The translations under genes and the position numbers were made by a program. A stretch of DNA of 6,510 bases from Chlorobiota bacterium. Lineage in GTDB: Bacteria; Bacteroidota; Bacteroidia; Bacteroidales; B39-G9. This document shows positions 1 through 6,338 of the stretch, in pieces. The stretch is taken from positions 1 to 6,510 of the forward strand of contig DAOVJU010000205.1 of the NCBI GenBank assembly GCA_030632095.1, given 5' to 3'. Under the pieces are notes generated by a model that was given only the letters and a program-made list of their open reading frames with translations, had not been told where the DNA came from and ran no database searches. Positions within the stretch are counted from its first letter, which is position 1; each line of letters starts with the position of its first letter.

Positions 1-710
1 AATAAACTATCATCCCTGATAGCTCCACTTACATGTGTTACCGATAGATTTCTAGGATATCCGTTATAAGTATTGACACCATAAGTATATCTAATACCCA
101 GAAAAACAGAAATCATATCATTAATTTTGTATGATGCTCCTAACTGAATTCCCCAAAATACTGAAGAACCCTCAAAGTAGGCTTCCATACTATAGTCGGA
201 GATTAAAAAATCAACTCCTGCTGGTTGACCCACCATAGTATTTAAGAGACTAACCTTGGGAAGCAATTCAGATGGCCCATATTCAAAAGATGGTAAACCC
301 TCATCAAAAGTAGCACTACCACCACCACCAATAGGATTAATGCCTAAAGATATTGCTAAATTTCCGGTTTTAAATCCCGCATAAATACCTGGAAATAATG
401 GTGCACTTACAGCACCTGAATATTCATCACCACCTAAATCTTCATCACCGTGAAGCAAATAACTGTAATCACTGGTTACAGTTTTCTGCTGAAATAAAGA
501 CTGGTTATTAAGAGAAAAGTAGAAGCCATCTTCCAAAAAAGCCAGTCCCGCCGGATTATAATAAACTCCATCAATACCAATATCCGCATCACGGCACATC
601 ATTCTAACCCATGCTGCACTTTGGTTGGTATTAGTCACAATACCACCAGCAAAGCTGGTTTCAATTGATATAATAGCCAGGGCTATTAATAAAAGTCTGA
701 TTTTTTTCAT
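1..710 (-). CDS. FadL/OmpP1-family outer-membrane beta-barrel protein, 5' part only
   Basis: The reverse-strand frame is open from an ATG at 710-708 to the left window edge, giving 236 whole codons with no stop, so the C-terminal part lies outside. Residues 1-21 are a signal peptide (MKKIR, then a hydrophobic stretch, then SFA before GG). The mature protein begins with the family's hallmark region: GG, NQSAAWVRM at 29-37, a GIDGVYYNPAGLA block at 45-57 with the NPAG motif at 52-55, then alternating polar/aromatic beta-strand sequence such as FYFSLNNQ. A later block, FWGIQLGASYKINDMISVFL, is typical of barrel strands in Bacteroidetes homologues. Known FadL-type proteins sit in the outer membrane and pass hydrophobic compounds such as long-chain fatty acids or aromatics; the substrate here cannot be told. 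An unusual cysteine lies at residue 39. A consensus promoter is found about 160 bp upstream. Family assignment is firm, function only by family. Confidence 0.87.
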   Translation of the reverse strand, partial: MKKIRLLLIALAIISIETSFAGGIVTNTNQSAAWVRMMCRDADIGIDGVYYNPAGLAFLEDGFYFSLNNQSLFQQKTVTSDYSYLLHGDEDLGGDEYSGAVSAPLFPGIYAGFKTGNLAISLGINPIGGGGSATFDEGLPSFEYGPSELLPKVSLLNTMVGQPAGVDFLISDYSMEAYFEGSSVFWGIQLGASYKINDMISVFLGIRYTYGVNTYNGYPRNLSVTHVSGAIRDDSL

Positions 711-1131
711 ACGATTGGATTTTAGTTAATATTAAATATATTAGTTGTTAGTTCATACTAAGTTGAGTTATATAAGCATGTTATTGTATGTAACATTCAT
801 AATAAATTTAATGCTAAGATGATGTAAAAAACATGGATATTTCACAACATAAATTTTTTGCGTATACTCAAATATAAAAATATTTGATATAAAAAACAAT
901 ATTGTTAATTAATAAAATTATAAAATAGAAGGGTGTTTTAATTATGTAATGAATTGAGAATTAATTAGAAGCATGATCATACAATTTATCGTACGAATGT
1001 GAACAACAATATATCAAATCGAACACTTTTTTTGGCTTAGCTAATCGCGATATAAATACGTAAAATATTATAATTCAAGATAATAAAAACATTGGTACAT
1101 GTATTGATATAATAAAGACAAAATTATAGCC
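711..1131. other. Divergent intergenic region, AT-rich, no gene seen
   Basis: This 421-bp stretch separates the leftward FadL-like gene from the rightward small exported protein. It has no open frame longer than about 15 codons with a start, and no trace of a decayed gene that I can recognise. It contains the probable leftward promoter at 869-899 and several short perfect palindromes: AACAATATTGTT at 895-906, ATGATCAT at 973-980, TCGTACGA at 989-996 and ATCGCGAT at 1044-1051. No exact TAnnTTTG box exists on the + strand, so the promoter of the gene at 1132 is not identified; a weak possibility is TTTG at 1031-1034 with TAAATACG at 1053-1060. Confidence 0.6.
869..899 (-). promoter_or_regulatory. 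Bacteroidetes-type promoter for the FadL-like gene
   Basis: On the reverse strand a TTG (899-897) is followed after exactly 20 bases by TATATTTG (876-869). This matches both elements of the known Bacteroidetes primary-sigma promoter, TTG at about -33 and TAnnTTTG at about -7, at the usual spacing. Transcription would start near 862-864, leaving a leader of about 150 nt before the ATG at 710. The 12-bp perfect palindrome AACAATATTGTT (895-906) covers the -33 element and could be an operator; that is inference. AT-rich DNA gives some chance matches, hence moderate confidence. Confidence 0.55.
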
Positions 1132-1515
1132 ATGAAAACACTACTGACACAAGTTATCCTTACAATATTCATTCTGGGAATAACTACAGAATTGGTAAAT
1201 GCCAGAAGTTATTTTGACAACAAACCAAAAACAAAAAGCAAGTGTAACACAAAAACAATCAACAAAATAGATGATATTTCAACGCTGAATAATACCATGG
1301 AGTTTGCAGCATGGAATTATATAGAATTTGAAAGCGAACTACCTGTTACCTGTTTAGAAGAAATAAATATAACTGAAAGGATATCCTGGTTGTTCCCTGA
1401 ATATGAAAAAGAACTTGATGTGCCAGATTATAAGGATACAAAAGATATCATTCCTTATTGGATGATAATTGAACAAGAAGCAGAACTTGAAGTTTTAGAT
1501 TTAGTAATAAAATAG
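1132..1515 (+). CDS. Small exported protein with three W-x-x-[IP]-E-x-E-x-E-L-x-V motifs
   Basis: The gene encodes 127 residues, ATG at 1132 and TAG at 1513-1515. Residues 1-24 form a Sec signal peptide: MK, a hydrophobic core from about 4 to 17, and a VNA cleavage site before RSYF. There is no lipoprotein cysteine near the cut, so the product should be periplasmic or secreted. A lysine/threonine-rich linker (about 31-45) is followed by an acidic C-terminal half with three spaced motifs at residues 59-72, 84-97 and 108-121. In all three the W, three E, L and V are invariant. I recall small exported Bacteroidetes proteins with repeated acidic Trp-containing C-terminal segments (LEDWM-like); likeness to these is a guess, and no function is known to me. 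Two cysteines (38, 74) could form a disulfide. The gene stands alone on its strand, with the strong terminator at 1550-1588 about 35 bp after its stop. No Shine-Dalgarno precedes the ATG, which is normal in this phylum. Confidence 0.8.
   Translation: MKTLLTQVILTIFILGITTELVNARSYFDNKPKTKSKCNTKTINKIDDISTLNNTMEFAAWNYIEFESELPVTCLEEINITERISWLFPEYEKELDVPDYKDTKDIIPYWMIIEQEAELEVLDLVIK
1306..1494 (+). repeat. Three degenerate protein-level repeats, period 24-25 residues
   Basis: The small exported protein carries AAWNYIEFESELPV (residues 59-72, bases 1306-1347), ISWLFPEYEKELDV (84-97, bases 1381-1422) and PYWMIIEQEAELEV (108-121, bases 1453-1494). The tryptophans are at 61, 86 and 110, so the unit is about 24-25 residues. 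Six of fourteen columns are identical in all three copies, and no gap is needed within the motif. DNA identity between copies is low, so the duplication, if real, is old or held by selection at protein level. Confidence 0.6.
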
Positions 1516-1549
1516 GTAAATATTTCATAAGTTTAGGTTAATTTTTAGT

Positions 1550-1588
1550 AATAAAAAAGGGTTTCTGATTCAGAAACCCTTTTTTATT
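1550..1588. terminator. Strong bidirectional rho-independent terminator
   Basis: AAAAAAGGGTTTCTGA (1553-1568) and its exact complement TCAGAAACCCTTTTTT (1570-1585) form a 16-bp perfect inverted repeat around one central base, in practice a hairpin with an ATT loop. Three further A/T pairs extend it to 1550-1588. The outer A:T tract gives a U-run after a GGGTTTCTG stem on either strand, so it ends transcription of both the gene stopping at 1515 and the converging one stopping at 1584. Confidence 0.93.
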
Positions 1589-2105
1589 GTTTAATATTTA
1601 AATACTTACCTGTATGTTTTATGAGGTTGTTAAAAAATAGAATATTTAACTCAAGCATTTTATTTTGGTCATAATATACACTGATAAAACTTATCCCTTT
1701 TTCAATTGTCCACTTTCTAATCAAAGCTCCTTTAACAGCAAGTTTATCATCTTCTTTATCCATTACGGTTTTTTCATTATCGTCCATGCCATAAATACCA
1801 AATACCTGGTCGATAACATAACTTGCTTTTTTTCTTGAAACATCAATTTCCTTTGCAAAAAGTTTTACATTAACCGGATTGCTGCCTGTTATATTATCTT
1901 TATCAAAAAAGACCCTGAATTGTACCGTATCAAATACATTTAATTCTGTCCAGGGAAGTTTTTTTTCATAATCAATCATAAACATCCCGGGTGTATCCTG
2001 ACTATCTATTTCTTCATAGTCATCTCCATAGAAAAAAGTTGTCAGGTCGTATGTAAACAGGTCTAATATCGTTCTTTTACTGTTATTTGAATTAGCTACA
2101 TTCAT
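1584..2105 (-). CDS. Hypothetical protein, 173 aa, probably cytoplasmic
   Basis: I do not recognise this protein. It starts at the ATG at 2105-2103 (MNVANSNNSKRT) and ends with TAA at 1586-1584, inside the terminator stem. There is no signal peptide and no membrane segment. The sequence is rich in acidic and aromatic residues. It has an acidic patch at about 28-37, a predicted beta-rich stretch at 56-84 (VFDTVQFRVFF, then NVKLFAKEI), a likely helix at about 89-103, an acidic segment at 106-121 and a final strand-rich region 130-158 containing ISFISVYYDQNKMLELNILF. That alternation looks like a compact alpha/beta domain. Coding reality is supported by the uninterrupted length, normal amino-acid mix and the terminator placed exactly at its end. 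It is 117 bp from the symporter stop, so co-transcription with it is possible but not shown. No exact promoter consensus was found upstream. Confidence 0.77.
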   Translation of the reverse strand: MNVANSNNSKRTILDLFTYDLTTFFYGDDYEEIDSQDTPGMFMIDYEKKLPWTELNVFDTVQFRVFFDKDNITGSNPVNVKLFAKEIDVSRKKASYVIDQVFGIYGMDDNEKTVMDKEDDKLAVKGALIRKWTIEKGISFISVYYDQNKMLELNILFFNNLIKHTGKYLNIKQ

Positions 2106-2222
2106 TTATTTTAATCATTTACTAATTCTTAATCTTTCGTAGTTAATTTTTTTAGCTCGTTGCTAAAGTAATAAAATTACAAATTATATGGTAGAAATTG
2201 TTAACGAATATAGTTTAAAAGT
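2106..2222. other. Intergenic spacer with a short dyad at 2151-2167
   Basis: The spacer lies between the stop of the symporter gene and the start of the hypothetical gene, both leftward. TTTAGC (2151-2156) and GCTAAA (2162-2167) form a 6-bp stem around TCGTT. On the leftward transcript the stem is followed by A residues rather than U, so it is not a standard intrinsic terminator. Nothing else is recognised; a near-match ATAATTTG (2187-2180, reverse strand) to the -7 box lacks correct spacing to a TTG. Confidence 0.4.
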
Positions 2223-3884
2223 TTATAATTTACCAAATTCCTTGTAAAAATCAATCCAGTATTTTTTCAGTGTTGACTTCATGTCTTTATGTAACAAAAG
2301 AATTCCTGTTAAATTAGGCAAGGTCATAAATGCTATCGTGATTCCGGATAAAGTCCAAATGATTGTTGTATCAGTAAATGAGGCAATAAAAAAGCCAAAC
2401 ACATAGATTATACGATAATAAATTAATGATTTGGTACCAAAAAGATATATCATTGCTCTTCCTCCATAATAGGACCATGATATAGCAGTAGAAAATGCAA
2501 ACAAAAGAAGCCCTATGGATACTATATATTGTCCCCAGTTTCCTAAAAAGCTTTTTTTAAATGCTTCTGCTGTCAAAGGGGCACTATGCAATAATGATTT
2601 ACCTTTTATTACTATATCAGGATTTTTAATTTTCCCGTTTTCAACAATTATTGTTCCTTCAAATAGCTGATCAAACTTGTATACTTTAATATCTTCAGCA
2701 ATTGATCTGGCATGTAAAACAGTTGGTGAGTTTATTATTATTCCTTTTTCAATTAAAATCTCACCATTCATTAAATTTACCTTTTTTTTGCCAGCAATAT
2801 GATTACTTAATATTTCAACATCAGCTTTTTTGTTTTCATCATAAACTAATTCCAGTATCTCTAAATCTGTTATTTGAAATGTATTTTCATATTTTTCTTT
2901 CCATACTCCCGAAGATAGTAAAACCAGGCCTGTTAACATACAAATAACTATAGTGTCGATAAAAGGTTCAAGTAATGCCACCAATCCCTCTGAAACAGGT
3001 TCATGTGCCCTTGCTGCAGCATGTGCAATTGGTGCTGATCCCTGGCCGGCTTCATTTGAAAACAAACCCCTGTTCACACCTCTGTTAAAAGCAAATGCTA
3101 AACCGGCTCCTAAAAAGCCACCGGTTGCAGCAGTTCCTGTAAATAAATCATTTACAATTGCAGCAAGTGAAGGTAAAATATTATCATAATTATATATGAT
3201 CACTGCTAAAGCTCCCAGGAAATAAATTATTGCCATTGTTGGAACTAATTTTTCAGTAACTTTTGCTATTCTTTTTATTCCACCAATTATTACAAAACCT
3301 AAAATAACTGCTAAAATTGTTCCGGTTATTATGTGTTTAATACCAAATGTTGAGTATACCGAATTTGCAATACTGTTAACCTGTGGCAGGTTCCCGGTTC
3401 CAAAAGATGATAATACGGTAGCTATTGCAAATATTACAGCTAACCAACGCATGTTTAGCTTATTCTTCATATAATACATTGGCCCGCCTGATATTGATCC
3501 GTCTTTAGCAACTTCCCTGTATTTATGCGATAAGGTTACCTCAACGAATTTCGTAGTCATTCCCAGCAAGGCAGTCATTAACATCCAGAATAAGGCTGCC
3601 GGCCCTCCTAAGTGAATTGCAAGGGCAACTCCTGCAATATTACCGGTTCCTACTGTTCCGGATAAAGCAGTTGTCAATGACTGGAAATGTGAAGTGTCTC
3701 CTTTATCACCTTCTTTGTCATATTTGCCCCGTACAATTCTTAACGAGTGGTTTAAAAATCTGAATTGAGGAAATTTTAAATATAGTGTAAAAAATAAGCC
3801 TGTACCAAGTAAAAGATATACAAACCATTGGCTACCACCAATATATCCATCCATGAATTGTAACAACTCGTTTATTTTATACAT
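2223..3884 (-). CDS. AGCS-family sodium:alanine/amino-acid symporter with an extra luminal domain
   Basis: The 553-residue inner-membrane protein belongs to the alanine or glycine:cation symporter family, which imports small neutral amino acids with Na+ (or H+). Family marks are SGTVGTGNIAGVA (75-87), a block close to the family signature, GGPAALFWMLMTALLG (93-108, with L where W is usual after FWM), SGGPMYYM (132-139), NRGLFSNEAGQGSAP (271-285), FAFSTAISWSYYGGRA (462-477) and TLPNL (521-525). Eleven membrane segments can be drawn: about 20-37, 70-91, 97-117, 147-165, 185-202, 213-231, 254-270, 304-327, 452-473, 489-508 and 512-531. Basic loops at 38-58, 120-143, 204-212 and the tail put the N-terminus outside and the C-terminus inside. 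The usual length is about 450-490; the excess is a hydrophilic insert at about 329-432 between segments 8 and 9, expected to face the periplasm. The start MYKINELLQF is preferred because it gives a normal amphipathic N-terminus; M11 is an alternative. It is separated by 228 bp from tex and is probably transcribed alone. Confidence 0.96.
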   Translation of the reverse strand: MYKINELLQFMDGYIGGSQWFVYLLLGTGLFFTLYLKFPQFRFLNHSLRIVRGKYDKEGDKGDTSHFQSLTTALSGTVGTGNIAGVALAIHLGGPAALFWMLMTALLGMTTKFVEVTLSHKYREVAKDGSISGGPMYYMKNKLNMRWLAVIFAIATVLSSFGTGNLPQVNSIANSVYSTFGIKHIITGTILAVILGFVIIGGIKRIAKVTEKLVPTMAIIYFLGALAVIIYNYDNILPSLAAIVNDLFTGTAATGGFLGAGLAFAFNRGVNRGLFSNEAGQGSAPIAHAAARAHEPVSEGLVALLEPFIDTIVICMLTGLVLLSSGVWKEKYENTFQITDLEILELVYDENKKADVEILSNHIAGKKKVNLMNGEILIEKGIIINSPTVLHARSIAEDIKVYKFDQLFEGTIIVENGKIKNPDIVIKGKSLLHSAPLTAEAFKKSFLGNWGQYIVSIGLLLFAFSTAISWSYYGGRAMIYLFGTKSLIYYRIIYVFGFFIASFTDTTIIWTLSGITIAFMTLPNLTGILLLHKDMKSTLKKYWIDFYKEFGKL

Positions 3885-3903
3885 GTTTAATTTGAATTAG
3901 AAA

Positions 3904-3921
3904 TCCATCTTCTTTGATGGA
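3904..3921 (-). promoter_or_regulatory. Small hairpin in the symporter leader
   Basis: TCCATC (3904-3909) and GATGGA (3916-3921) form a perfect 6-bp stem with a 6-base loop. In the leftward transcript it ends about 19 nt before the AUG at 3884, close enough to affect ribosome access. No U-run follows, so it is not a terminator. No promoter consensus was found between it and 4112. Its regulatory role is only a possibility. Confidence 0.3.
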
Positions 3922-3956
3922 GGTTATGTTCTTTATTTGTTATACATGACAGGAAT

Positions 3957-4061
3957 TCTTGAAATACTGGAATGCTGGAATATTGGATTATTGAAATTGT
4001 ACCCCAGTTTAAGTCTTTGAAAGTAATAATTTTTTCCAAATTTCCATTATTCCATTATTCC
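3957..4061. repeat. Two opposed arrays of an 8-bp TxxTGGAA-type repeat
   Basis: On the + strand five in-phase octamers lie at 3957-3996: TCTTGAAA, TACTGGAA, TGCTGGAA, TATTGGAT, TATTGAAA. After a 37-bp spacer the complementary form runs at 4034-4061: TTCCAAAT, TTCCATTA, TTCCATTA and TTCC. Reading the second array on the reverse strand gives TAATGGAA units, so the two arrays are inverted relative to each other and could pair imperfectly into a long stem. They occupy most of the spacer between the symporter and tex genes. No coding sense or transposase relation is visible. Confidence 0.65.
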
Positions 4062-4112
4062 TTAGATTACTATTAATAAGTCGCCCAACGGGTGCAATTT
4101 AAAGCCAATTTT

Positions 4113-6284
4113 CTAAAGGGTGGACTTTTGTTTTCTTATATATCTTGGTTGCTCAATCCCAATCATAGTTAGTTGTATACGTTTTCTTGTAATATCAACA
4201 TCTGTTACTTTAACCTGGACATGTTGATTTAAATATAAGACATCAGCCGGATCTTTTACGAATTCTTCTTTAATCTTCGAAATATGTACCAATCCATCTT
4301 GTTTAACTCCAATATCTATAAATGCCCCGAATTTTGTGATATTTGTTACAATTCCGGGAAGTATCCGGCCTGGTTTTAAATCTTCAATAGAATAAATTCC
4401 GTCTGCAAATTCAAACGCGCTGATTTTTGTTCTTGGATCACGTCCCGGCTTTGCTAATTCTTCTATAATATCTTTTAGGGTTGGCAATCCGGTTTTATCG
4501 TTAAGATATTGGTCTAATTTTATTGCTGATCGTTTATTTTTATCATTTAATAAATCATTAATTGAACAATTTTGATTATTGGCCATTTTTTCTACAATAT
4601 GATAACTTTCAGGGTGAACAGCACTATTATCTAACAAATTGTCAGCGTTTTCAATTCTTAAAAATCCGGCACATTGTTCATAAGCTTTATCACCCATTCT
4701 TGGGATATTCTTTAGTTCTTCACGAGATTTAAAAGCTCCGTTTTCATTTCTGTATTTTATTATATTATGGGCAATTGTTTGACTGAGCCCGGATACAAAG
4801 GTTAATAAATATTTACTTGCGGTATTAAGGTTAACACCTACCAGATTAACACAACTTTCAACAATTTGTACAAGGCTTTTTTTTAATTTGTTTTGATTTA
4901 CATCATGTTGATATTGCCCAACACCAATTGACTTCGGATCTATTTTAACCAATTCTGCAAGTGGGTCCATTAACCTTCTACCTATTGAAATTGCCCCTCT
5001 TACAGTAACATCATATTCCGGAAATTCTTCCCGTGCAACTGAAGAGGCGGAATAAACTGAAGCGCCACTTTCATTTACCACAAACACTTTTATATCGTCT
5101 TTAAATTTTATTTTCTTTCGTATAAAATATTCAGTTTCCCTGCTTGCCGTTCCGTTACCAATTGCAATAGCTTCAATTTTATATGAATTAACCAGGGAAG
5201 AAATTTTGTGTGCTGCTTTTTTAGTTTCTGATTGTGGTGGATGTGGAAAAATTGTTTCGTTATGAAGCAAATCTCCTTGTTCATCTAAACAAACTATCTT
5301 ACAACCTGTCCTGTAAGCAGGATCAATTGCCAGAATTCTTTTCTGTCCTAGAGGTGATGCCAGTATTAATTGGCGCAAATTATTTGCAAAAACTTTTATA
5401 GCTTCCTCGTCAGCATATTCTTTAGATGAACTTTTAAATTCAGTTTCAATCGAGTTTTTTAATAAGCGGATATAACTATCTTTAACAGCAATTTTAACTT
5501 GCCTGGCAGCTTCATTATTGCCTTTTAAAAAATGTTTGTTTAAAATGTATAATGCTTCGTTTTCATCCGGTTCAATTGTAATTCTTAAATAACCTTCTTT
5601 TTCACCTCTTCGCATAGCAAGTATTCTATGTGAGGAGCACTTTTTTAAAGGTTCCCGGCTGTCAAAATAGTCTTCATATTTTTTTCCATCTTCTTCTTTT
5701 CCCCTGATAACTTTTGAATATATTTTTGTTGTATCATTGAAAAGTTTACGAATTTTAGCCCTTGCAATCTGATCTTCATTTATCCATTCTGCAATAATAT
5801 CTCTTGCCCCCTGAAGGGCATATTCAATGTTTTCTACTTTATCCGATAAGAATTCTTCTGCTTTTAATTCTACATTAAAATTTGATTGAAAAAATATATT
5901 TTTTGCAAGTGGTTCAAGGCCAAGCTCTCTTGCAATAGTAGCTTTGGTACGTTTTTTTTGTTTAAATGGCAGGTAAATATCTTCAAGATCTGCTACATTT
6001 ATGGTGCTAATTATTTTTGTTTTTAATTCAGGGCTAAGTTTCCCTTGTTTTTCTATTGAATTTAGAATTGATTCTTTTCGTTTTCCGAGTTTTTCATGTT
6101 TGTGAAATTCTTCTTTTATTGTTTGAATATTAATTTCATCAAGGCTACCGGTTTTTTCTTTGCGGTACCTGCTGATAAATGGTATTGTTGCACCTTCAGT
6201 TAGAAGTGTAACTGTATTCTCTATTTGCCAATTATGTAGTCTTAATTTTTCTGCAATAGTTTCTGTAAAAAGCTTTTGATTCAT
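4113..6284 (-). CDS. tex: Tex-family S1 RNA-binding transcription accessory protein
   Basis: Tex is a conserved cytoplasmic nucleic-acid-binding protein, related to eukaryotic Spt6, linked to transcription and RNA handling. With the start at 6284 (MNQKLFTETIAEKL) it has 723 residues, within the usual range. In that numbering the N-terminal helical region has EGATIPFISRYRKEKTGSLD (30-49) and LEDIYLPFKQKKRTKA (100-115). The YqgF/RNase H-like domain has RILAIDPAYRTGCK (316-329), AIGNGTASRETE (374-385) and VNESGASVYSAS (403-414), followed by GRRLMDPLAELVKIDPKSIG (435-454). Helix-hairpin-helix motifs lie at about 487-544 (NTASKYLL, then GAFKSREEL, then IPRMG). The S1 domain is at about 639-707 (GIVTNITKFGAFIDIGVKQ, then DGLVHISKI). 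All domains are intact. An upstream in-frame ATG at 6338 would add 18 hydrophobic residues unlike other Tex N-termini, and a -7 promoter box lies within that extension, so 6284 is preferred. It appears monocistronic; no clear terminator is seen below 4113. Confidence 0.97.
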   Translation of the reverse strand: MNQKLFTETIAEKLRLHNWQIENTVTLLTEGATIPFISRYRKEKTGSLDEINIQTIKEEFHKHEKLGKRKESILNSIEKQGKLSPELKTKIISTINVADLEDIYLPFKQKKRTKATIARELGLEPLAKNIFFQSNFNVELKAEEFLSDKVENIEYALQGARDIIAEWINEDQIARAKIRKLFNDTTKIYSKVIRGKEEDGKKYEDYFDSREPLKKCSSHRILAMRRGEKEGYLRITIEPDENEALYILNKHFLKGNNEAARQVKIAVKDSYIRLLKNSIETEFKSSSKEYADEEAIKVFANNLRQLILASPLGQKRILAIDPAYRTGCKIVCLDEQGDLLHNETIFPHPPQSETKKAAHKISSLVNSYKIEAIAIGNGTASRETEYFIRKKIKFKDDIKVFVVNESGASVYSASSVAREEFPEYDVTVRGAISIGRRLMDPLAELVKIDPKSIGVGQYQHDVNQNKLKKSLVQIVESCVNLVGVNLNTASKYLLTFVSGLSQTIAHNIIKYRNENGAFKSREELKNIPRMGDKAYEQCAGFLRIENADNLLDNSAVHPESYHIVEKMANNQNCSINDLLNDKNKRSAIKLDQYLNDKTGLPTLKDIIEELAKPGRDPRTKISAFEFADGIYSIEDLKPGRILPGIVTNITKFGAFIDIGVKQDGLVHISKIKEEFVKDPADVLYLNQHVQVKVTDVDITRKRIQLTMIGIEQPRYIRKQKSTL

Positions 6285-6301
6285 TTTATTAAAATTTGTT
6301 G

Positions 6302-6309
6302 CAAAAATA
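6302..6309 (-). promoter_or_regulatory. Probable -7 element of the tex promoter
   Basis: The reverse strand reads TATTTTTG at 6309-6302, an exact TAnnTTTG. The nearest upstream TTG (6338-6336) is 26 bases away, longer than the usual 17-23, so the -33 element is weak or absent. Transcription would begin near 6295-6298, just above the ATG at 6284 and below the alternative ATG at 6338, which supports the shorter start. Confidence 0.4.
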
Positions 6310-6338
6310 AAGAAACCAGATATTAATACATATAACAA

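Noticed and set aside
833..877. Short + strand frame from the ATG at 833 (14 codons)
   Set aside because: Too short, no start context, and it overlaps the reverse-strand promoter.
2151..2167. Dyad after the symporter stop as its intrinsic terminator
   Set aside because: On the leftward transcript the stem is followed by A residues, not U, and lies about 55 bp after the stop; the end of that transcript remains unidentified.
2702..3189. Two + strand open frames (2702-2947 and 2953-3189) of about 80 codons each
   Set aside because: They lie wholly antisense within the well-supported symporter gene; their products are low-complexity or membrane-codon shadows with no family features.
3957..4061. 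Octamer arrays as a possible CRISPR array
   Set aside because: Units are 8 bp and tandem without spacers, the two halves are inverted, and no cas gene is nearby.
4083..4095. GCCCAAC followed by GGGT, fitting the RYYYAAC half of an integron attC site
   Set aside because: No partner GTTRRRY is found at a suitable distance before or within the start of the neighbouring coding sequence, no cassette structure is present, and the 4-bp stem is weak.
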